A model generated the notes under the pieces. The model worked only from the letters and a program-made list of their open reading frames with translations. It did no database searches and had not been told where the DNA came from. 64,000 nucleotides of DNA. Source: an uncultured cyanobacterium (lineage in GTDB: Bacteria; Cyanobacteriota; Cyanobacteriia; Cyanobacteriales; Nostocaceae). Location: the NCBI GenBank assembly GCA_903903925.1, contig CAIVAU010000141.1:94663-158662 (forward strand), read 5' to 3'. The first letter of the stretch is position 1; the number at the start of each line of letters is the position of its first letter. The position numbers were made by a program, and so were the translations under genes. Shown in pieces: positions 45,821 to 53,020 of this stretch.

Positions 45821-46849
45821 ATGGCTTGGGTAGCAGGAGAGCAATTGCAGGGTGGTAAATATACCATAGAGAGAGAGTTAGGACGAGGACGCTTCGGTAT
45901 TACCTACCTTGCAAAAGATAAAAATGGCGATCGCCTAGTCATTAAGACCCTAAATAATCTCCTGCTGAACTCCCTAAATCAGCCAGAACGGGACAGGCTA
46001 GAGTCTATGTTCTGGCAAGAGGCGGTGAAACTCACTCAGTGCAGACACCCCCATATCGTCCAAGCAGGCGAACCTTTCAAGGAGGGGAACCAGTGGTGTA
46101 TGGCAATGGAATACATTGATGGTATCAGCTTGGCAGACCGCCGTCAAAAAGTCCTTTCAGAGTCAGAGGCACTGACCTATACTCAGCAAATAGGTGAAGC
46201 ACTGATCCAAGTTCACCAAAATCACTTAATTCATCGAGACGTCAGACCAGAAAATATCATTGTGCGAGTGCGATCAGGCAAGCCGGAAGTAGTTTTAATT
46301 GATTTCGGTTTGGCACTGGACTTTGATCGTAACCTGACAGCAGCCAGAACCAAAGAAATCTCCGAAGGATTCACCCCATTAGAATTGTACTCTCAGCAAG
46401 GTCCACCAACCGGAGCTTATACTGACATCTATTCTCTAGCTGCAACCCTCTACGTGCTACTGACAGGGAAAATACCTGTCAGTGCAATTAAACGCAAGCT
46501 GAATCACGTAAACTTAGATCCTCCACAGAAATTGAACCCTCAAATTAGCGATCGCGTTAATCGCATGATTCTCCAAGGGATGATGCTAGACCCCAAAAAG
46601 CGTCCGCAATCCATGCGTGAGTGGCTAGACTCCTTAGGATTAATGAGTCTTGCTGCGTCTGCTACACCACCTGCATCCACTTCAAATCTAGACAAGAAAA
46701 TCAATTGGTCAGTCGTTTGGACGGCAGTAGGAGCAATAGTTACGCTTGTGGTAGGGATACCAGCCTGGATAACTATATTCAACTCGCCTAAGACAGACAA
46801 TTCCCCCGCAAACACGACTCCTGTTCCCTCATTAAGTAAGAAACAGTAG
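45821..46849 (+). CDS. Ser/Thr protein kinase with C-terminal membrane anchor
   Basis: This encodes 342 residues from the ATG at 45821, with AGGAGG at 45811-45816; an upstream start at 45797 is less supported. Glycine loop LGRGRFGITYLA, lysine in RLVIKTLNN, catalytic loop HRDVRPENII (Arg where the canonical kinases have Lys after HRDx) and DFGLALDF are present. A hydrophobic segment (WTAVGAIVTLVVGIPAWITI) near residues 300-320 anchors it, leaving a short C-terminal tail. The next gene, 63 bp downstream, is a related kinase-FGE fusion, so they probably form a unit. Confidence 0.88.
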   Translation: MAWVAGEQLQGGKYTIERELGRGRFGITYLAKDKNGDRLVIKTLNNLLLNSLNQPERDRLESMFWQEAVKLTQCRHPHIVQAGEPFKEGNQWCMAMEYIDGISLADRRQKVLSESEALTYTQQIGEALIQVHQNHLIHRDVRPENIIVRVRSGKPEVVLIDFGLALDFDRNLTAARTKEISEGFTPLELYSQQGPPTGAYTDIYSLAATLYVLLTGKIPVSAIKRKLNHVNLDPPQKLNPQISDRVNRMILQGMMLDPKKRPQSMREWLDSLGLMSLAASATPPASTSNLDKKINWSVVWTAVGAIVTLVVGIPAWITIFNSPKTDNSPANTTPVPSLSKKQ

Positions 46850-46912
46850 TTTGAATTATATTACTATATATAGTGACTTTAGCCTGATCAGTAAATTTAC
46901 CAGAAAATACTA

Positions 46913-48811
46913 ATGGTCTGGGCAACGGGGCAACAATTGCAAAATGGTAGATATGAGATTCAGGAAGTCTTGGGACAGGGAGGCTTTGGAATTACCTACA
47001 AAGCGCAACACCTCCAGCTACTATACGAAGTTGTCATCAAGACACCAAACAAGTCTCTTAGCAATGATCCAGATTATGACAAGTATGTACAGCGTTTTAT
47101 TAAAGAAGGAGAAATCCTAGCACGTCTGTCTCAAGATCCCCATCCTCATATTGTAAGAGTGATTGACCTCTTTCTGGAAGGTGACACCTACTGCCTGGTC
47201 ATGGATTACATACCAGGAGAAAATTTGTTTGATTTGGTAAAGCGCAGGGGAGCATTACCGGAAGCGGAAATTGTGCCATATATTCGTCAAATTGGGGAAG
47301 CACTGACAGTGGTACATCAGGCTGGGTTGGTACATCGAGATGCTCACCCTGGAAATATTATGCTACGGAGTAACGGTAAGGCAGTTTTAATTGACTTTGG
47401 CATTGCTGCTGAGTTGATTCCGACCACAGTGAGTTCTAAGCATTTCGCCAACGTAGGATTTGCTCCTTACGAACAAATGAAAGGCGATCGCCAACCAACA
47501 GTAGATGTCTACTGTATATCAGCCACCCTCTACTATGCTGTTACTGCTCAAAAACCGCCTACGTCTTTAGATCGTAAATTATACAAAAGTCGTCTGATAC
47601 CACCTAAGCAAATTATCCTCAGTATAAGTGATAAGTTAAATCACGCAATCCTTAAGGGGATGGCGTTAGAGGCAAAAGACCGCCCTCAGACTATGCCAGC
47701 ATGGCTAAAGCTGCTAGAAGCATCCCAGGTAGTCACTCAACCGATTAAGCGAAAACAATTACCGATTAACCGAAGACAATTCTTGAAGTGGGCGGGCTTG
47801 GGAGGAGTCAGTTTGGTGACAACAGTAGTTGTCCGTAAGATTTTTAGTCATCCTGAGTCTAATCCTTTACCCAATCTTGAGGTTACTTCCTTAGCCAGCC
47901 CTGAGGTTACTTCCTTACCCAGTTCTAAATCTACTCCCCTACCCAGTCCTAAATCTACTTCCGTACTCAGTCCTAAGTCTACTCTCCTACAAAGTTTTCC
48001 GTTTGAAGTAGTAAAAGTAGATCTGCAAGGAAAAATTACCAACCACCGCCCTAGTCAGGCAAGATTTTTTACTGAAAACTTGGGTAATGGTATAAATCTA
48101 GACATGGTTGAGATTCCGGCTGGTTCTTTTAAGATGGGTTCACCATCAGGGGAAAAGGGTCGAGGTGGGGATGAAGGACCACAGCATATGGTAAATGTGC
48201 CTGCTTTTTTAATGGGTAAGTTTGAAGTGACTCAAGAACAGTATCAGCAAGTCATGGGCAGCAATCCGTCCTACTTCAAGGGTGCAAAACATCCTGTAGA
48301 GAAAGTTTCCTGGAATGATGCGGTGGAGTTTTGTAAAAAGCTGAGTCAAAAGACTGGGCGCGAATATCGCCTACCGAGTGAGGCAGAGTGGGAATATGCC
48401 TGCCGTGCAGGAACGACGACACCGTTTTACTTTGGGGAGACGATAACAACTGATCTAGCCAACTACGATGGTAGTTACACTTACGCGTCTGAGCCAAAAG
48501 GCAAATATCGTCAACAAACAACAGATGTAGGAAGTTTTCCACCCAATGCCTTTGGTTTATACGATATGCACGGGAACGTTTGGGAGTGGTGTCAAGATAC
48601 ATACCATCAAGACTATAACGGAGCGCCTTCTGATGGAACTGCGTGGACAGATAATGATAATTATTATCGAGTGCTGCGCGGTGGTTCGTGGTTCAGCCGT
48701 CCTGAGGATTGCCGTTCTGCGTATCGCTACAGGTACTTCGCCGACTACGACAGCGACAGTATCGGTTTTCGGGTTGTGTGCGGTCTTTCGCCGAGGACTT
48801 TTAGCCCTTGA
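46913..48811 (+). CDS. Ser/Thr kinase-Tat motif-FGE (C-type-lectin-like) fusion, probable DGR target
   Basis: This 632-residue protein has four parts. The kinase, residues 13-270, has LGQGGFGITYKA, VVIKTPN, HRDAHPGNIM (His at the usual Lys) and DFGIA. A twin-arginine-like anchor is NRRQFLKWAGLGG (about 286-298). An 8-residue repeat linker spans about 321-360. A formylglycine-generating-enzyme/sulfatase-modifying domain, about 395-625, has EIPAGSFKMGSPSGEKGRGG, LPSEAEWEYACRAG, LYDMHGNVWEWC and VLRGGSW. The terminal stretch has 12 positions of AAY-derived-like codons (Tyr, Phe, Ser, Asp), the hallmark of a DGR variable region. The FGE fold is a known DGR variable-protein scaffold. The FGE part may be exported; binding of an unknown ligand could signal to the kinase (inference). 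Confidence 0.85.
   Translation: MVWATGQQLQNGRYEIQEVLGQGGFGITYKAQHLQLLYEVVIKTPNKSLSNDPDYDKYVQRFIKEGEILARLSQDPHPHIVRVIDLFLEGDTYCLVMDYIPGENLFDLVKRRGALPEAEIVPYIRQIGEALTVVHQAGLVHRDAHPGNIMLRSNGKAVLIDFGIAAELIPTTVSSKHFANVGFAPYEQMKGDRQPTVDVYCISATLYYAVTAQKPPTSLDRKLYKSRLIPPKQIILSISDKLNHAILKGMALEAKDRPQTMPAWLKLLEASQVVTQPIKRKQLPINRRQFLKWAGLGGVSLVTTVVVRKIFSHPESNPLPNLEVTSLASPEVTSLPSSKSTPLPSPKSTSVLSPKSTLLQSFPFEVVKVDLQGKITNHRPSQARFFTENLGNGINLDMVEIPAGSFKMGSPSGEKGRGGDEGPQHMVNVPAFLMGKFEVTQEQYQQVMGSNPSYFKGAKHPVEKVSWNDAVEFCKKLSQKTGREYRLPSEAEWEYACRAGTTTPFYFGETITTDLANYDGSYTYASEPKGKYRQQTTDVGSFPPNAFGLYDMHGNVWEWCQDTYHQDYNGAPSDGTAWTDNDNYYRVLRGGSWFSRPEDCRSAYRYRYFADYDSDSIGFRVVCGLSPRTFSP
47875..47994 (+). repeat. 24-nt tandem repeat in linker of kinase-FGE fusion
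   Basis: Five consecutive 24-nt units encode 8-residue repeats related to SPEVTSLP and SPKSTPLP. They form a Ser/Pro/Thr-rich spacer between the Tat-like anchor and the FGE domain, and their number could vary between strains. Confidence 0.8.
48692..48760 (+). other. Putative DGR variable region (VR)
   Basis: In the frame of the kinase-FGE gene, positions 48692-48694 TTC, 48695 AGC, 48707 GAT, 48722 TAT, 48728 TAC, 48734 TAC, 48737 TTC, 48746 TAC, 48749 GAC, 48752 AGC, 48755 GAC and 48758 AGT each differ from AAC or AAT only at the first and second bases, which is exactly what adenine mutagenesis yields. They lie among constant codons (Cys, Arg, Ala, Gly) in the last part of the FGE domain. 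No template repeat was seen in the window. Confidence 0.7.
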
Positions 48812-48937
48812 CACTTTTGCCCTTTTGCCCTTTGCCCTTCTTCTCTTTAGTGAGCGAAGCGAACAAAATTTTTTTCAAGAATTGAGTCAATATACGAATT
48901 TACGAAAATGGGATGTACCCAAGGGGCTTGGCAAATT

Positions 48938-49555
48938 TCAGACCTTATTCTTATCTATTTGGAATTCGCACTGTTGAAAAACATAATTCACGGCAGCAAA
49001 TAATTTATCTAAATCTTGAAGTACGTATAAATTCTTATTTCTCGTGAAAACATCGGCACTCAATTTTCCAAATTGCCATATTTTGCCGTTAGAAACAATC
49101 CCAAAAATCTCACTGACAAAATCATTGTTAATTCGCTGTACTGCTATCATTTCGGCTAAACACTGACCCCAACCTTCTTCAAATTTGTCTTGTTTAGCTT
49201 CAACTGTTAAAAAATAAGGCTTATCAAAAACTATTATTCCTAGAGGATTTCTCTTTGTAATTATATAATCTGGAATGCCTGATAAATCTTCATCATAAGC
49301 TAATGTTTCATGACTCCAAAGGGTGAGTTTACTTCGGTAGAGTTTCCATACTTCTTTCAAAACTGGATAGATAAGATTCTCACAAATAGCATCTTCAGAA
49401 TTATCAATAACTCCATCTGTAAATAGCAAATCTAATTCTTCTTGAAAGGACTCTTTGACTGGAAAATCGACTTCCAGCATAAAATTAGATTGTATATACT
49501 TTACTTGAAACTTTTTAACAACTGCACTAATACTCTTGTAATTGCTAAATGCCAT
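48938..49555 (-). CDS. PD-(D/E)XK-like hypothetical protein
   Basis: This 205-residue protein has SGIPDYIITKRN and FLTVEAKQDKFEEGWGQCLA, i.e. an Asp followed about 24 residues later by Glu-x-Lys, as in restriction-type nuclease folds. The C-terminus holds FGIVSNGKIWQFGKL, also found in cyanobacterial restriction-associated proteins. It stands alone. A nuclease role is inference. Confidence 0.6.
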   Translation of the reverse strand: MAFSNYKSISAVVKKFQVKYIQSNFMLEVDFPVKESFQEELDLLFTDGVIDNSEDAICENLIYPVLKEVWKLYRSKLTLWSHETLAYDEDLSGIPDYIITKRNPLGIIVFDKPYFLTVEAKQDKFEEGWGQCLAEMIAVQRINNDFVSEIFGIVSNGKIWQFGKLSADVFTRNKNLYVLQDLDKLFAAVNYVFQQCEFQIDKNKV

Positions 49556-49780
49556 TGTAATTTGCCTTTTTATACATTACAATTTCTAATTGACAAAAGC
49601 AATCCTATTTTAACTTGTCACGAATGCTCTTTATGTCGCCCGTACACATACCCTTCTATCCACGCCTGTTGATCAAGACATAACTATGCTTCACTTTGAC
49701 CTTCTTGTTGTCTTCGCGTCCAATCAGCAGGCTCAATAAAATCCGTCGATGATACCATAATTGCAGGCTTAAAAATTATT

Positions 49781-50071
49781 TCAATGCAGTGTGTTTTGTC
49801 TAAAACGTGTCAATAAATCTTCTCGTGAAAGGGTCGAGAGCGGCAACAGTAGACTGCTAAACTCAGACGTAGGCAAATCCGTTAAGGGTTGAATGATTGT
49901 CTCTAACTCTTCGTCAACAACACCAAACCGACTAACGAGAAGATTGCGAATAATGTCTTGCCGTTCTTCCACTCGTCCTTCCACTCGTCCTTCCAATCGC
50001 CCTTCTTGTCGTCCGATACGTTCGATGCTGCTAATGTATGGCATTTGGTTTTCCTCCTCGAATTGTCTCAT
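49781..50071 (-). pseudogene. Duplicated 3' fragment of Rpn/DUF4351-type gene
   Basis: The 96-residue frame is nearly identical to the last third of the gene at 50213-51199 (QFEEENQMPYISSIERIGRQ, then NLLVSRFGVVDEELETIIQP, ending REDLLTRFRQN). It lacks the first 230 residues. The basic EGR repeat is one unit shorter. It is a partial copy made by local duplication and is probably not functional on its own. Confidence 0.8.
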
Positions 50072-50110
50072 TTCGTTCCGAAAAGTCGGCGACTTTCGAC
50101 TTCGCTCAAG

Positions 50111-50161
50111 TTTCGACTTCGCTCAACTCACGATCTCTCAATTGGTTGAGCGAAGTCGAAA
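50111..50161. repeat. 17-bp perfect inverted repeat
   Basis: TTTCGACTTCGCTCAAC (50111-50127) and GTTGAGCGAAGTCGAAA (50145-50161) are exact reverse complements with a 17-nt loop. An extra copy of TTCGACTTCGCTCAA precedes it. It lies between the two copies of the duplicated Rpn-like segment. Confidence 0.85.
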
Positions 50162-50212
50162 CCAACGGCGGAGGTATATTTATTCCTGTAAATAACCTAA
50201 AACGTTCTATTA

Positions 50213-51199
50213 TTAGTTTTGTCTAAAACGTGTCAATAAATCTTCTCGTGAAAGGGTCGAGAGCGGCAACAGTAGACTGCTAAACTCAGACGTAGGCAAA
50301 TCTGTTAAGGGTTGAATGATTGTCTCTAACTCTTCGTCAACAACGCCAAACCGACTAACAAGAAGATTGCGAATAATGTCTTGCCGTTCTTCCACTCGTC
50401 CTTCCACTCGTCCTTCCACTCGCCCTTCTTGTCGTCCTTCTTGTCGTCCGATACGTTCAATGCTGCTAATGTATGGCATTTGGTTTTCCTCCTCGAATTG
50501 TCTCATTTCATTCCGAAAAGTCAGTTCCAGCGGATCTGGTAACCGCATCATGTTGTCCAGTACCAGGAATATATTGATAATATCTTGTCGCTTATAGCCG
50601 CGTCGGTAAAGCCCTTTAATCAAACTCAGTTTCCATTTTAGCCGTTCCAGAGCGGACTGGGTCGTATCCTGGGTTTTGCGATGCGCCATTACCACCACCG
50701 CGAACGGGTTATCGCTTGCTTCCAAGCTTTCCCACGTATAGTCCAACAGCTTGATGACAGGGAACCGCAGCCGCATTTCGCAGCCCCAGCGCCCATAGCC
50801 GTATTCCTGGGGTCGCCAGTTCGGTTGGTCATCCCCTAGCACCGCCAGACTCACTACTTCTCGACCATAGCGATCGTAAATCCGATAGTGGTAGATAAAC
50901 ATCCGCTTGGGAAACCCGTTGTCCATCTGGCTTTGCAACTCGATATGCAAAAGCAGCCATGCTTCCTCTCCCCCGATCAGCCACACTTTCAGCAGCTTAT
51001 CGACAAAGCGCGTCCCGACTTCCGCATCCCGAACAATCTGCTGAAACTCCTTGTCGAGAAAATGATATCCCCGTTCCCACGCGATGCAGGAGTGTGCTTC
51101 AGGGAAGAAAAATCTGACGAATGGCTCGAAATACTGCTCAATTGCGGTTTTCCATGATTCGTCGTAGTTTGCAGGAACATTGGTTTCCAGTTCTGTCAT
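50213..51199 (-). CDS. Rpn/YhgA-family recombination-promoting nuclease-like protein (DUF4351 C-terminus)
   Basis: This 328-residue protein has an N-terminal PD-(D/E)XK-like domain (about 20-220: FEPFVRFFFPEAHSCIAWER, WLLLHIELQSQMDNGF with Glu-x-Gln), then a basic EGR repeat (RQEGRQEGRVEGRVEGRVEE, about 255-275) and a DUF4351-type helical C-terminus (FGVVDEELETIIQPLTDLP). Such proteins are called putative transposases or Rpn nucleases, and their role is unclear. The 3' part is duplicated downstream. Confidence 0.8.
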   Translation of the reverse strand: MTELETNVPANYDESWKTAIEQYFEPFVRFFFPEAHSCIAWERGYHFLDKEFQQIVRDAEVGTRFVDKLLKVWLIGGEEAWLLLHIELQSQMDNGFPKRMFIYHYRIYDRYGREVVSLAVLGDDQPNWRPQEYGYGRWGCEMRLRFPVIKLLDYTWESLEASDNPFAVVVMAHRKTQDTTQSALERLKWKLSLIKGLYRRGYKRQDIINIFLVLDNMMRLPDPLELTFRNEMRQFEEENQMPYISSIERIGRQEGRQEGRVEGRVEGRVEERQDIIRNLLVSRFGVVDEELETIIQPLTDLPTSEFSSLLLPLSTLSREDLLTRFRQN

Positions 51200-51265
51200 G
51201 CTGTTACTTCAAAATGTTATTAAATTGAGTCAATACAGGATCGCTTGTCATAGCTGATTATTCAC

Positions 51266-51880
51266 TTACGTGCCTAGATTATCTATTAATTCTTCTAAAG
51301 CTGATTTTTTTGTATTTTTTGGTAGGTAATCAAAGACTTTCTTTAAAAGCTCTGGAGATGCATTTTTAGCAAACCAGTCTTCGCTAGGATTGTCTATCAG
51401 ATTTAAAAAATACTTTAAACGTTCTTCTATCGCTTCTCTGTCTGACTTTTCCAGTTGTCCAATCCGGGTTAACCAATCTCCTGCTGAGTCTTTAAAACAG
51501 TTAGCATCAACAGTACATATCTGATGAACTAGAGCGAAGGAATTTTTATTAAGACCATTTTTGCTGGTAGGGTTAATCGGATATGCTGTAGGTAAACCTT
51601 TATCTTGTTCTCTTGAACTTGAAGTCAATGGAATAACCGTAAAAGTTTCTATATAATTGTAGTCATCTTGGAATCGATCATTTGTCCAAATAATATAAGG
51701 GTGTTCTCCCCTCAACACCCTACTTGAATTAACTCGCAGTGTGCAAGAGGTAGTCCTACATTCAAGTTCACCCGGTTCATTTAAGTCATAAACATGAGTA
51801 TGACCAAGTTTGCAACGGAGACATACTCTATAGGGATTTATAAAATAGAACCAACCTTGTCTAGGTCTATATCCAGCCAC
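51266..51880 (-). CDS. MazF/PemK-like toxin with N-terminal Cys cluster
   Basis: This 204-residue protein has four Cys in the N-terminus (CLRCKLGH and ECRTTSC) that could bind zinc, then a MazF/PemK-like core: RVLRGEHPYIIWTNDRFQDD, FTVIPLTSSSREQDKGLPTA, FALVHQICTVDANCF and RIGQLEKSDREAIEERLKYF. A C-terminal helical extension follows. It starts 1 bp after the Panacea-type gene, so it should be the toxin of that pair, probably an endoribonuclease (inference). Confidence 0.7.
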   Translation of the reverse strand: MAGYRPRQGWFYFINPYRVCLRCKLGHTHVYDLNEPGELECRTTSCTLRVNSSRVLRGEHPYIIWTNDRFQDDYNYIETFTVIPLTSSSREQDKGLPTAYPINPTSKNGLNKNSFALVHQICTVDANCFKDSAGDWLTRIGQLEKSDREAIEERLKYFLNLIDNPSEDWFAKNASPELLKKVFDYLPKNTKKSALEELIDNLGT

Positions 51881-51881
51881 T

Positions 51882-52367
51882 TTATAATCCTAATTCACTT
51901 ATTAACTTTTCTCTTTCCGTTTGTAGGTTAAGCCGAACTTTTTCGTCTGGTTGATGGACACCTTTAACTTCAAGCATTGGAGCCGTGCTATATACATAAT
52001 CTAATAAATGATTCAGTTTATCTTGTCCTGCACCAGCCCATTCTCTCCTAATATTATCAAGAATTAGCTTAAGACCTAGAGGTAATCCCAAATCCTCTGA
52101 ATTACCCGCTTCAGCACCAAGTTTGATGAAGGTTGTATTTCCCTGAAGTTCTTGAATAATCTCTTTTCCATTCATTTGATTTAAAGCAGTATCTATGTCC
52201 TCATGCCAAGGACCATAATGATAATAATACCAATCAAGTTCAGTCAACTGCTTTCCTGTCCATTTGACAGAGTAAAGATCAGCCAAATACAAAAACTTAA
52301 TGATCTGTGTTTTTGTGATATACCCTTTTGTCTCGTAGACAAAATATTTTATGAGCTTGTCCAGCAT
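51882..52367 (-). CDS. Panacea (DUF4065/SocA-like) antitoxin
   Basis: This encodes 161 residues from the ATG at 52367; an in-frame start at 52451 is upstream. The fold pattern is typical of the SocA/GepA Panacea domain: MLDKLIKYFVYETKGYITKT, QIIKFLYLADLYSVKWTG, LDWYYYHYGPWHEDIDTALN. Panacea proteins neutralise many unrelated toxins and are usually next to them, as here (1-bp gap). It should neutralise the MazF-like protein. Confidence 0.8.
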   Translation of the reverse strand: MLDKLIKYFVYETKGYITKTQIIKFLYLADLYSVKWTGKQLTELDWYYYHYGPWHEDIDTALNQMNGKEIIQELQGNTTFIKLGAEAGNSEDLGLPLGLKLILDNIRREWAGAGQDKLNHLLDYVYSTAPMLEVKGVHQPDEKVRLNLQTEREKLISELGL

Positions 52368-52607
52368 CGCCTTCAAGAAACATGGGGAGTGGGAAGTGCG
52401 TAAGGGCGGGGAGATCTTTTTTCGATCCATAACGGTTCGCAAATCCCCCATTTAGCTCAAACGCACCATGAGTACAAATGTACTATATTATAGATATATA
52501 TTCAAAAAAGTTTTTATAACTTTACATTACCTTGACTTCTTATTGTCCCGATCGCACTCCTACCAAATCAGTAGAAATAGAAGTACCAAAACATAATATT
52601 ATCACTC

Positions 52608-52898
52608 CTATATGTCAACTAATTCAAGCTTAACCCGTTTACCAACTACTTTAGCAGCGCGTTCAATAGTATCCAGTGTTACAGATGTATTATTTGGATC
52701 TAGCAAGCGATCAAGAGATGATCTACTTGTTCCCATTTTTGCTGCCATTGCAGTCTTGTTCAAGTTTTTTTTGTTCATTGCTTCGCTAATTCGCCATGCA
52801 ATGATACGTTTTGTAGCAATCAGGTTAATTTCTTCAAGCGTCCCTTCTTCTTCAAAAATGTCATCAAGAGATGAACCAATATAAGGATTCTTATTCAT
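52608..52898 (-). CDS. XRE-type HTH antitoxin (orphan)
   Basis: This 96-residue protein has a Cro/C1 helix-turn-helix: NKTAMAAKMGTSRSSLDRLL then DPNNTSVTLDTIERAAKVVG, followed by KRVKLELV. Such HigA-like antitoxins usually follow a toxin gene. Here the upstream frame (52895-53020) overlaps its start by 4 bp but is only a short fragment, so the toxin appears lost. Confidence 0.8.
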   Translation of the reverse strand: MNKNPYIGSSLDDIFEEEGTLEEINLIATKRIIAWRISEAMNKKNLNKTAMAAKMGTSRSSLDRLLDPNNTSVTLDTIERAAKVVGKRVKLELVDI

Positions 52899-53020
52899 CC
52901 TTCCGCCTCCAAAATACGTTTACGTTTTAATGCTAGAGTTAATTCTGCTATGGCAACAATACGCCAGACTTGGTAAATTTCTTGTTTTTCATCATGAGTT
53001 TTAAGCACCCAACTAAACAT
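52895..53020 (-). pseudogene. Possible 3' remnant of a toxin gene
   Basis: A 41-codon frame (MFSWVLKTHDEKQEIYQVWR, then IVAIAELTLALKRKRILEAE) ends with an ATGA-type overlap with the XRE antitoxin gene. Its N-terminus runs into the 3' end of the DUF3604 gene at 53013, which uses another frame. The basic helical end is like the C-termini of RelE/HigB-type toxins, but the family cannot be proved. Confidence 0.4.

Noticed and set aside
46913..48811. Complete DGR in the window
   Set aside because: No reverse transcriptase, accessory variability determinant or template repeat could be found; only the target side is proposed.
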